Of a stretch of DNA of 25,289 nt, positions 1 to 8,100 are shown piece by piece; position 1 is the stretch's first letter, and every line of letters begins with the position of its first letter. The notes under the pieces were generated by a model. The model was given only the letters and a program-made list of their open reading frames with translations, searched no databases and had not been told where the DNA came from. This stretch comes from JASHVB01 sp049522565 (GTDB taxonomy: Bacteria > Pseudomonadota > Alphaproteobacteria > Acetobacterales > Acetobacteraceae): assembly GCA_049522565.1 (NCBI GenBank), contig JBEKNT010000172.1:1-25289 (forward strand), read 5' to 3'. The position numbers were made by a program, and so were the translations under genes.

Positions 1-23
1 GGAGCCACGGTTCGTCAGGCGGG

Positions 24-55
24 GGATTGCTTCGTCGCTTCGCGCCTCGCAAGAA
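24..55. repeat. Half copy of a dispersed palindromic repeat
   Basis: The stretch GATTGCTTCGTCGCTTCGCG followed by CCTCGCAA matches the right half of the full palindromic element at 18224-18297 (GATTGCTTCG...CCTCGCAATG). The left half is absent or lies before the window. This family of short repeats is scattered in many proteobacterial genomes and is often seen mistranslated as ERSDEAI-like peptides. Assignment rests on the internal comparison plus family knowledge. Confidence 0.6.
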
Positions 56-72
56 ACCAACTCCGCCTCCTC

Positions 73-139
73 GTGTGGGAGGGGGTTGGGGAGGGGGTTC
101 CTGCCGCACGAACCCCACCCCCCAGCCCCCACCCACCAC
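73..139. repeat. Long imperfect G/C-run inverted repeat with G-quadruplex potential
   Basis: A G-rich arm (73-99) and a C-rich arm (111-139) are imperfect reverse complements around an 11-nt spacer, so the transcript could form a long hairpin. The G-rich arm holds four runs of three or more G between 77 and 97, which fits an intramolecular G-quadruplex. It lies beyond the stop codon of the minus-strand amidohydrolase and could end that transcript, but it has no U-tract. It also resembles dispersed GGGAGGGGG-type intergenic repeats. Confidence 0.5.
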
Positions 140-212
140 GGGAGGGGGAGTATCGTGCCGCTGGCAACGTCGGCAGTTTCATTCTGGGTGGGTCGGCCGT
201 CCCGGCCGGTGG

Positions 213-1226
213 TCAACGCGCAATGACAGTTGGCTCGACGATTCCAGTCACAGTGGACATGCTCTCATGCGGGAAGCCGAACAGTGCCTGTGCGTTGTGG
301 TGCAGGATGCGCTCGGAGATCTCCGGCGGCAGGCCGAGGCGTTCGATATAGGCGAAGGTCTCGCGGTATGCTTCGTAGTCCTGCAACACCGGATAGTCGC
401 TGCCGGTGACCAGCCTGTCCGGGCCGAACGCCTCGCATGCGCAGGTGAACGCCGCCTTGGAGCCGTAGCAGACCGTGTCGTACCAGAAGCGCCGCGCCGT
501 CACGCTGGGGAGTTCGGCCAGGCTGCCGAGGTCGCGCACCCCCTGCAGGTCCAGCCGGTTGAGCAGCATGGGGATGGGGCCGCCGAGATGCGGCACGATG
601 AAGCGGATGTTGGGGTAGCGGCAGGGGATCTGCCGGGCGATCATGTGGGCGACGAACATCGCATCCTCGACCGAGTTGCCGATCGAGGCGCGGAATCCCC
701 AGTCGTTGATCACCGGCGAGCACACCCCGGTCACCGAGGGGTGCACGAACAGGATAGCGCCGCGGCGGTTCAGCTCGGCATAGATTGGTTCGAACGCGGG
801 CTCGGCCACCGAGCGGCCGAGGCAGGAGATGTTCATGTTCACGCCGACGCAGCCGAGTTCGTCCAGGCCGCGGGCCATTTCGCGCAGGGCGGCGTCGATG
901 TGGGGCAGCGGGAGCATGACGTAGGCAGCGATGCGGTCGGGATAGCGCGCCGCCAGCTCGGCATATCCGTCGTTCAGCAGGTGGATTGCCTTGATGCCCT
1001 CGGCTTCGTCAGGGAGATAGGGTTGGCGGTGGGGCGATAGGATCTGGCGCTCGACACCGGCGGCCTGCATCAATTCGAACCGGCCCTGGATGTCGGTAGG
1101 TGAATCCGACACTGGATGCCTGGCAATGCCCGTCCGGTCCGGCACGCCGACGCGTGGGGGGAAGCGGTCGCGCATGAACGCGCTGAATTTCGCCGGGATG
1201 TAGTGCGCGTGGACGTCGCAGATCAT
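213..1226 (-). CDS. ACMSD-type amidohydrolase family protein (metal-dependent decarboxylase/hydrolase)
   Basis: A 337-residue TIM-barrel metal-dependent hydrolase of the amidohydrolase_2 family, whose members include ACMSD and other non-oxidative decarboxylases. Visible metal and catalytic residues are H6 and H8 (DVHAH near the N-terminus), H162 (FVHPS), H213 (VPHLGGP) and D277 (GSDYPV). These have the order and spacing of the ACMSD zinc ligands and second-shell histidine. The open frame runs about 100 codons further upstream, but the start at 1226 is chosen because GGAGG lies 6 nt before it and the protein then begins with the usual short strand leading to HxH. It is divergent from the ABC ATPase gene with a 70-nt gap, so the two may share a control region. 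There is no signal peptide, so it is cytoplasmic. Family assignment is firm; the substrate is unknown. Confidence 0.9.
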   Translation of the reverse strand: MICDVHAHYIPAKFSAFMRDRFPPRVGVPDRTGIARHPVSDSPTDIQGRFELMQAAGVERQILSPHRQPYLPDEAEGIKAIHLLNDGYAELAARYPDRIAAYVMLPLPHIDAALREMARGLDELGCVGVNMNISCLGRSVAEPAFEPIYAELNRRGAILFVHPSVTGVCSPVINDWGFRASIGNSVEDAMFVAHMIARQIPCRYPNIRFIVPHLGGPIPMLLNRLDLQGVRDLGSLAELPSVTARRFWYDTVCYGSKAAFTCACEAFGPDRLVTGSDYPVLQDYEAYRETFAYIERLGLPPEISERILHHNAQALFGFPHESMSTVTGIVEPTVIAR

Positions 1227-1296
1227 GGCGTTCCTCCGGATCTCAGCCGGGACGGTGATTGTTGCCGGCGCGCGAGCGTGGCAGTGTGCCGACCCG

Positions 1297-2418
1297 ATGG
1301 CCACCCTTGAACTAGCCGGGCTGCGCAAGAGCTTCGGTGACACCGCCGTGCTGCACGGGATCGACCTGGCGCTCGCCGATGGCGAGATGCTGGTGATCGT
1401 CGGCGCGTCCGGGTGCGGCAAGTCCACCCTGCTGCGGCTGGTGGCAGGGCTCGAGACCCCCAGTTTCGGGCACATTCTGCTGGACGGGGCGGACATCACC
1501 GCACGCGACCCGGCGCAGCGGGACATGGCCATGGTGTTTCAGAACTACGCCCTGTATCCCCACATGAGCGTGTTCCAGAACATGGCATACGGCCTGCGCA
1601 TCCGCGGCATGGCGCGCGACGAAATCCGCCAGCGCGTGGACGAGGCGGCCGGACTGCTGGGCCTGGGCGCCCTGCTGACGCGCAAGCCGCGGCAGCTTTC
1701 CGGCGGCCAGCGGCAGCGCGTCGCCATGGGCCGCGCCATTGTCCGACATCCCAAGCTTTTCCTGTTTGATGAACCGCTGAGCAACCTTGACGCGAAACTC
1801 AGGGTGCAGATGCGGGCGGAGATCCGGCGGCTGCAGCGACGGCTTGGGGTCACCTCCCTCTACGTCACGCACGATCAGGTCGAAGCGATGACGCTCGGTG
1901 ACCGGCTGCTGGTGCTGCACCGGGGCCGCCCCGCCCAACTCGCCACGCCGCTGGAGGTATTCGAACGTCCCGCGGACATTTATGTGGCCGGCTTCATCGG
2001 CGCGCCGGCGATGAACTTCCTCCCCGCCAGCATGGCGCGGGACGGCCGCGCCGCGCAGCTCGCCGCCGGCCCGCTGCTGCCGTTCGCCGATGGCCGCCGC
2101 GCAGGCCCGGACGGGCGCGCGCTCACCATCGGCATCCGCCCGGAGCACCTGCTGCCCGGCCCCGGTGGGTTGCTGCTGGAGGTGGACCTGGTCGAGCCCC
2201 TCGGGTCCGAGACGCTGATGCACGGGCATCTCCCCGGCGCCGAGGCCGGCACCATGGTGGTGAAGTTGGCCGGCCACGCTCCGCCTGGCGCGCAGTTGCC
2301 GGTGACTGTGCCACCGGAGCACATGCACGTGTTCGACTCCGCCTCGGGCAGCCGGCTCGAGCCGCTGAACGCAGAAAATCCGCCGGTCCGGCTTGCCGCT
2401 GCGCAATCCGCCGACTAG
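1297..2418 (+). CDS. ABC transporter ATP-binding protein, MalK/UgpC-type
   Basis: A 373-residue cytoplasmic ATPase of the CUT1/UgpC-like ABC importer group. Seen in order: Walker A GASGCGKST (36-44), Q-loop Q82 in VFQNYALYPHM, signature LSGGQ (134-138), Walker B LFLFDEP (154-160), D-loop SNLDAKLR and H-loop H192 (VTHDQVEAMTL). A TOBE-like C-terminal domain follows, with IGIRPEHL in the second half. Length and C-terminal domain fit sugar, polyol or glycerol-phosphate importers. The start at 1297 gives the canonical short N-terminus; a longer frame from 1225 would overlap the divergent gene. No clear Shine-Dalgarno is visible. No permease or solute-binding gene is present; the next genes are the AtzG-like protein and amidase, 42 nt downstream. 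It may therefore serve permeases encoded elsewhere. Confidence 0.92.
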   Translation: MATLELAGLRKSFGDTAVLHGIDLALADGEMLVIVGASGCGKSTLLRLVAGLETPSFGHILLDGADITARDPAQRDMAMVFQNYALYPHMSVFQNMAYGLRIRGMARDEIRQRVDEAAGLLGLGALLTRKPRQLSGGQRQRVAMGRAIVRHPKLFLFDEPLSNLDAKLRVQMRAEIRRLQRRLGVTSLYVTHDQVEAMTLGDRLLVLHRGRPAQLATPLEVFERPADIYVAGFIGAPAMNFLPASMARDGRAAQLAAGPLLPFADGRRAGPDGRALTIGIRPEHLLPGPGGLLLEVDLVEPLGSETLMHGHLPGAEAGTMVVKLAGHAPPGAQLPVTVPPEHMHVFDSASGSRLEPLNAENPPVRLAAAQSAD

Positions 2419-2460
2419 GGTTTGCCTCGAATAGTTGCAAACGGATCGAGTCGCCCCCGC

Positions 2461-2955
2461 ATGGCCGCAATGCCGGCTAGTCCTGTCCCGACAATCAGCC
2501 CGGCCGAGATGCAGATCCTGATCTCTCGCTCCGGACTGGTGCTCAATCCGGGGCAGATGGCCGATCTGGTGCTCGCCTGGCGGCAGGTCGCCGGGCTGAT
2601 CGCCGCGATCCCGCAGGGCCGTCCGCTGGCCGACGACCTGGCCTATAGCTTCCGCCTGGCGCCAGGCACGGCCGCCGGCATCGCTGCCCAACACGGATCG
2701 GCGGCGGGAGCCGCAGCCAGGTCGCCGGCCGGCGTTGTGGCTAAGCCTGCCGCCGGATCCGCGGCCAAACCGGCGGGCCGAGCGGCGGCCAAGCCGGCGG
2801 CCAAGGTCGCAGCGAAGTCGGGACGCAAGGGCGTGGCCAAACCGTCGGCAAAGGCGGCACAGCCGCGAACCCGAGGCAAACTCGAGTCCAGGCCGAAATC
2901 CAAGACCAAGCCGAAGCCCCAAACGGCGCGCCGCCGCGCCTCAAGCGGGCGATGA
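2461..2955 (+). CDS. AtzG-like small protein with Lys/Ala/Pro-rich histone H1-like tail
   Basis: A 164-residue protein in two parts. Residues about 12-68 are a small helical domain (GLVLNPGQMADLV, then IPQGRPLADDLAYSFRL). In context this resembles AtzG/DUF4089, the small partner of AtzE-type amidases. Residues about 90-164 are low complexity, with repeated AKPA/AAK units and many Lys and Arg, like histone H1 or AlgP tails. The stop overlaps the amidase start as ATGA (2952-2955), strong evidence of translational coupling and a joint complex. A TTG at 2422 would add 13 residues; ATG 2461 is preferred, and ATG at 2470 is another option. The basic tail is not expected in AtzG proteins and could bind nucleic acid or polyanions; that role is inference. 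The AtzG assignment rests on position and weak pattern similarity. Confidence 0.72.
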   Translation: MAAMPASPVPTISPAEMQILISRSGLVLNPGQMADLVLAWRQVAGLIAAIPQGRPLADDLAYSFRLAPGTAAGIAAQHGSAAGAAARSPAGVVAKPAAGSAAKPAGRAAAKPAAKVAAKSGRKGVAKPSAKAAQPRTRGKLESRPKSKTKPKPQTARRRASSGR

Positions 2956-4346
2956 AGGGCGGCGTCCCGCCTTTTCCCTCCATCGCCGAGGCCGGCCGGC
3001 TGATCGCCGCCAGGAAACTGTCTCCGGTGGAACTGACCCGCGCCCTGCTGGCGCGGATCGCCGCGATCGACCCGCAGCTCAACGCGTTCCTGCTGGTCAC
3101 CGAGCGGCAGGCGCTGGCCGACGCCCGCGCCGCCGAGCGCGCCATCGCCGCCGGACGCAAGGGGCCATTGCTCGGCATCCCCGTGGCCTACAAGGACATT
3201 TACGAGACGGCAGGGGTGCGCACCACGGCGCACTCGAAGATCCTGGCCGACAATGTCCCCACCCAGGATGCCGAGACCGTCCGCCGCCTGCACGCCGCCG
3301 GCGCGGTGATGCTGGGCAAGCTGGCGACGCACGAGTTCGCCATCGGCGGGCCGGCCTTCGACCTGCCTTGGCCGCCGGCGCGCAACCCGTGGGACACGCG
3401 GCGCTATACCGGGGGGTCCAGTTCCGGCTCGGGTGCCGCCGTGGCCGCCGGGCTGGCGCTGGGGGCGCTGGGCTCCGATACCGGGGGGTCGATCCGGCTG
3501 CCGGCGGCCTATTGCGGGATCGCCGGATTGAAGCCGACGCCGGGCCTGGTGTCCCGGCGGGGCGTCATCCCGCTGGCCCCGAGCCTGGATACCGCCGGCC
3601 CGATGGCCTGGACCGCGCAGGACTGCGCGTTGCTGCTGGACGTGCTGGCGGGCCACGACCCGGCGGACCCGGCGTCCGTGCCGGGGCCCGCGGTGTCCTA
3701 TGCGCGCGGGTTGGACGTGCCGCTGAAGGGGCTGCGCGTCGGACTGCTGCGGCGGTTCTACGAACACGACGTGCCCGGCTCGCCCGAGGTGCTGCAGATG
3801 ATGACCCGCGCCGCGGCCACCTTGCGCGGCCTGGGCTGCCGGGTGGAGGAGGCGTCGCTGCCTCCGGTGCAGGACTACAACGCGGTCGGCCGTGTGATCA
3901 TCTGCTCCGAGGCGTACGCGCTGCACGAGGCGACGCTGAAGACGCGGCTGTCCGAGTATTCGCGGGTGTTTCGGGTGCGGGTGCTGGCCGGCGCGCTGAT
4001 CCGGGCAGCCGACTACATCGCCGCGCAGCGCCGGCGCACGGACCTGATCGCCGAGACGGCGCGGACATTCGCCCGGTTCGACGTGCTGATCGCGCCGCCA
4101 ACGGCCGGGTCGGCGCCGCTGCTGACGGAACAACGGCCGGATGACGGGTTCGCCCGGCCGCTGCTGACGACGGTGGCGAACGTGGCGGCGATCCCGTCCC
4201 TGGTGGTGTGCGGCGGCTTCACCGCGACCGGGTTGCCGCTAGGTCTGGAGATCATGGGTCCGGCCTGGGCGGATGCGACGGTGCTGCGGGTCGGTCACCA
4301 GTTCGAGCAAGCGGCGGGGCTAAGGGGGCGACGGCCGGAGCTGTGA
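2952..4346 (+). CDS. Amidase signature family enzyme (AtzE-like)
   Basis: A 464-residue amidase-signature hydrolase, the usual family length. The Ser-cisSer-Lys triad is intact: K81 in GIPVAYKD, cis-Ser S156 in GGSSSGSG and nucleophile S180 in DTGGSIRLPA. The 99- and 24-residue spacings match those of characterised members such as FAAH. The glycine/serine-rich core is followed by the standard GLKPTPGLVSR and PLAPSLDTAGPMA segments. The start overlaps the AtzG-like stop (ATGA). Pairing with a small AtzG-like partner points to the AtzE branch (1-carboxybiuret hydrolase and relatives) rather than GatA, as no gatB or gatC is nearby. The product is cytoplasmic and releases ammonia or amine from an amide; the substrate cannot be read from sequence. 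It is the last gene of the ABC ATPase-AtzG-amidase run. Confidence 0.92.
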   Translation: MKGGVPPFPSIAEAGRLIAARKLSPVELTRALLARIAAIDPQLNAFLLVTERQALADARAAERAIAAGRKGPLLGIPVAYKDIYETAGVRTTAHSKILADNVPTQDAETVRRLHAAGAVMLGKLATHEFAIGGPAFDLPWPPARNPWDTRRYTGGSSSGSGAAVAAGLALGALGSDTGGSIRLPAAYCGIAGLKPTPGLVSRRGVIPLAPSLDTAGPMAWTAQDCALLLDVLAGHDPADPASVPGPAVSYARGLDVPLKGLRVGLLRRFYEHDVPGSPEVLQMMTRAAATLRGLGCRVEEASLPPVQDYNAVGRVIICSEAYALHEATLKTRLSEYSRVFRVRVLAGALIRAADYIAAQRRRTDLIAETARTFARFDVLIAPPTAGSAPLLTEQRPDDGFARPLLTTVANVAAIPSLVVCGGFTATGLPLGLEIMGPAWADATVLRVGHQFEQAAGLRGRRPEL

Positions 4347-4751
4347 CGGGGGCTTTGCCGCCGATTGGTCACTGGACGGTGGTCAGGAGCAGGGCCGCGC
4401 GCTTTGACCCTGCTCAGCACGGAGGTGGGAGACGGTGGGCGAAGGTGCCGCGAACCGCTCGGTCTTGCTCAGAGGTGGCCGGGTTGGTCTGCACAGCGTT
4501 TCGGTCCCGATAGATGGATTCCCGACCGATCCTTTCCGACGATTGGGCCTGGCTGGACGCGCTCATCGGGCCGGTTGACGACGACCTCGAGCGAGCCGCC
4601 AGCGGTGGCGTATGAGCTGCCGTGCGTCGCGGGCGGCGGCGTGGACGTCGTGCTCGCCCGCCGCGGCATGCCGCTGTTCCGCCTGTTGCCGACGACGGAG
4701 GAGCAGATCCTTGGCCGCCAGACCGGGCGAGGCGACGGGCCGGCCGCGCCC

Positions 4752-4894
4752 TGGCAGCCTGTCGGACGTAAGCCTTTCGTGTAATATTCTGCCGGGCACC
4801 GATCGCTGGGCCTAGTAATCGTGCAGATGATAGCGTCCGGCAGCAACTATGTTCCAAAAAATCCGGATTTTTGGCGCAGTCCGACAGGCTCCCA
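4752..4894. mobile_element. MITE-like element, 143 bp, with 16-bp terminal inverted repeats
   Basis: The left end TGGCAGCCTGTCGGAC (4752-4767) and the reverse complement of the right end (4879-4894), TGGGAGCCTGTCGGAC, match at 15 of 16 positions. The interior is more AT-rich than its surroundings, has no coding capacity, and includes the perfect palindrome AAAAATCCGGATTTTT (4857-4872). The tetranucleotide GCCC directly flanks both ends (4748-4751 and 4895-4898), a possible target-site duplication, although four bases in GC-rich DNA could match by chance. The structure is that of a non-autonomous derivative of an insertion sequence. The parent IS family is not established from this window. Confidence 0.65.
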
Positions 4895-4934
4895 GCCCGG
4901 GCCGAGGCGCATCGTCGCGGCCAACGTGGCGGTT

Positions 4935-4959
4935 ACGGCGGTTTCCGCTATACCGCCGT
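4935..4959. promoter_or_regulatory. Hairpin/operator-like inverted repeat upstream of the giant gene
   Basis: ACGGCGGT (4935-4942) and ACCGCCGT (4952-4959) are perfect reverse complements around a 9-nt loop. A partial copy, GGCGGTTA, lies just upstream, so GGCGGTT occurs twice in direct orientation. It sits about 200 nt before the giant gene start. It could be an operator or an RNA hairpin; nothing in the sequence decides. Confidence 0.35.
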
Positions 4960-5017
4960 GCTCATAATGCAGCCATGCCGGCGCGCGGTACGGCGGCTGT
5001 ATGCAGGCGCACCGAGC

Positions 5018-5070
5018 CATAAACGGTTACACGAGAACGATAGCTAAAAACAACGGTCGCGTCTAAAATA
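5018..5070 (+). promoter_or_regulatory. AT-rich likely promoter region of the giant gene
   Basis: This stretch is clearly more AT-rich than the surrounding DNA and includes TAAAAT (5064-5069) as a possible -10 box. No good -35 at the right spacing is evident. Its place about 90 nt before the giant gene start codon makes it the best promoter candidate. The assignment rests on composition and position only. Confidence 0.3.
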
Positions 5071-5159
5071 GCGTGCTTCCTCCCGCGGGTCGGCCCGAGA
5101 CGTCCCGCAAGCTGCTTTCGACGCACCCGACGCCGCAAGGTGCCGGCGGAGAAAAAACG

Positions 5160-8100
5160 ATGACTGGCACGACGATAAGCGGCGCTCACTTAAGCTCCGT
5201 GACGCTGAGTAATGCGGCCACACAGAACCCGGCCACCGTCGCCAGCGGCGCCACGATAGCGGCAGCAGGCACCGCGCTGATCGGCAATTCGGGCACGGCC
5301 TGGACGGTGACGAACTACGGCATCGTCCAGGGCACCGGCGGCGTCGGCACCGGCATCGCCCTCTCCGGCGGCGGCACGATCTTCGCCCGCTCGAAGGGGA
5401 TCATTACCGGCACGAACCATGGCGTCGCGCTGGCGGACGGCGGGACGGTCGCCAACCAGGGCACCATCTCGGCGGGCACCACCGGCAGCAACCCCGGCGC
5501 CATCTACATGGCCGATGGCGGCTACGTCACCAACCTGTCGGGTGGGGTGATCAGCGCCGCCAGCAGCGGGATCCTGGGGCTGGGCGCCGGCGCCGTCACG
5601 GTCGCCAACCAGGGCGAGATCACCGCGTCCGGCAACGGCGTCACCATCGACACCGGCGGATCGGTCACCAACCAGTCGGGCGGCCTGATCCAGGTCGGCG
5701 GCAACGGGATCGAACTGCTGGTGGCCGCCTCCTACAGCGGCTGGGCCGGCAACCTGTCCGGCGGCACGATCCTGGCAGGCAATTACGGGATCTATGTACA
5801 GGGCGGCACAGCGGTCAACCAGGGGTTCATCTCCGCGAGCAGTGACGGGCTCCGCCTGGCGGGGGGCTCGACCGGCACCAACGAGACCGGCGGCACGATC
5901 ATCTCCACGGCTGCCGATGGGGTCGCGCTGTACGGCGGCGGGTCGTTCACCAACCAGACGAGTGCCTCGATCGGCGGCAACCTGGGCATCTTTGCCGGGC
6001 AAGGCCCGGCCACGATCGTGAACGAGGGGACCATCACCGGCAATCCGACCTCCGGCCCCGGTATCGTTCTCCTGGCAGGCGGTTCGGTCACCAACCAGAT
6101 GTCGGGCACGATCAGCGGCATCGATGGCGTTTTCGCCAACAATACCGTGGCCTCGGTGGTCAATGCCGGCAGCATCAGCGGCGGCTACAACGCGGTCTTC
6201 CTGAAGGCCGGTGGCACGTTTTCCAACCAGTCGACCGGCACCGTCGTCGGCGCTTATTACGGGGTGAAGGCGACCGGCACGATCGCCTCGACGGTGACCA
6301 ACCAGGGCGTCATCGTCGGCCATACCGAGGCGGGCGTCGGCCTGGCCACCGGGGGCCTCGTCAGCAATGCAGGGTCTGCCGTCATCAGGGGCAGCGCCTT
6401 CGGCATCGATACCTATAACTATGCGGCGACGGTCATCAATCTCGGCACCGTCACCGCGCAGTTCGTTGACAATCTCGGCACCGTCACCGCGGGCGTTGGC
6501 GGTGTCGTGTTCTTTGCCGGCGGGACGCTGAGCAACGCCGCGTCGGGCACGATTCAGGGCGGCCGCTATGGCGTGGCGGCCACGAATACGACCGCAACCC
6601 TGACCAACCAGGGATTCATCTCGGGTCCCGACGGCAGCGGCGTACTGTTCGTCGATGGCGGATATGTCAGCAACACCGGCACGATCACGGGCGTCAGTTT
6701 CGGCGTGCAGATTTCCGATGTCACCGCCGCTTCTACGGTCAACAACGACGGCTCGATCTCCAGCTCCGCCTATTACGTCGGCGTGCCGGGCTTCGATGCG
6801 GCCGGCGTCGATCTGGTCGATGGCGGCACGGTCATCAACGGCTCGTCCGCCGACATCCGCTCGACCTGGAAAGGGGTGGAGATCGGCGCCGTGGACGCGG
6901 CTGTCGGCGGCACGGTACTGAACCAGGGCATCATCTTCGCCGCCAACAGCAACACCAGCACCGGCGCCGCCGTGTGGCTGCACGGCCCGGGCTTGGTCAG
7001 CAATGCGGCGACCGGCACGATCACCGGCAAGTACGGCGTCGTCGCCTACTACCAGACCACGGTGGTCAATCTCGGCACGATCGTCGGCAAGACCTTTGCC
7101 TTTGTTGCGAACAATCCCGGCTTTGCCGACCGGGTCGTCGATGCTCCTGGGGCGGTGTTCTCCGGCCTGGTGTTCGGCGGCAACACGATCGGGGCCTCGG
7201 TCGCCAGCACGCTGGAGCTGGCCACGGGCACGTCGGTCGGCACGCTATCCGGATTCGGCACGCAGTTCATCGATTTCGCCCAGGTCGCCGTCGATGCCGG
7301 CGCGACATGGGTGCTGGCTGGCACCCAGGCGATTACCGGCGGCGTGACGCTGACCAACGCCGGGACGATCGAGCAGAACGCGACCACCGGGGACGCCGTG
7401 GCGTTTGCCGCGGGCGCCGACAGCCGTTTGATCATCGAGCCCGGCGCGGTGTTTCAAGGTACGGTGACCGGCGGCAACACGCTCGGCGCCACCGCGGCCA
7501 GCACGCTGGAACTGGCGTCGGGCACCAGCGGGACGCTCAGCGGCCTCGGCAGCAAATATATCGATTTCGCCCGGATCGTCATCGACAGCGGCGCCACCTG
7601 GACGCTGCCATCGATCCCGGCCGGCTATTCCGTGACCGATTTCGGCACGCTGGCCGGACCGGTGACGCTGAACGCCGGCGCTTTCCTGAGCAACGCCTCC
7701 AGCGGAACCATCATCGGCAGCGGGGTCGCCGCGATCCGGGCGGGCGCCGGCGCGACGATCATCAATGCCGGCCTGATCGACCCCGCCAATTACGGCGTCT
7801 ACCTGCCCGGTGGCGGCAGCTTCACCAATGTCGCCGGGGGCACCGTTGCCGGCACCCACGCCGGCGTGGAGGTCAAAGGCGCCGCCGGCACCATCGTCAA
7901 CGCCGGCAGCATCTACGCCACCGGCGCGGGCAGTTCCGGCGTGGCGCTTGCCTCCGGCGGCCTGGTGACCAACCAGACCGGCGGCACCATCGACGGCACG
8001 CTGTACGGCGTGCAGAGCAGTAACGCTGCGACGGTGACGAACAGCGGGCGGATCGGTGTCAGCGCCTCGGTCGGCATCGGCCTGTCCAGCGGCATGGTGA

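Larger units (their letters stand above)
4347..5159. other. Intergenic region without a convincing intact gene; possible antitoxin remnants
   Basis: About 0.8 kb between the amidase and the giant repeat gene. Open frames here overlap on both strands and lack family-like sequence throughout. Two short stretches look like decayed antitoxins. ATG 4513 opens a 33-codon frame reading WLDALIGPVDDDLERAA, similar in style to tails of AbrB/VapB-type antitoxins. A different frame near 4640-4700 reads VDVVLARRGMPLFRLLP, similar to the Phd/YefM motif. No toxin gene is visible. The region also holds the MITE-like element (4752-4894) and hairpins listed separately. The antitoxin reading is weak. Confidence 0.4.

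Noticed and set aside
27..1040. Plus-strand open frame over the amidohydrolase
   Set aside because: It is the reverse of a gene with a complete set of metal ligands and a good ribosome binding site; the translation has no recognisable feature.
2643..4133. Long minus-strand open frame over the amidase
   Set aside because: The sense frame has the full amidase triad with correct spacing; the antisense translation is Arg/Gln/Gly-rich without motifs.
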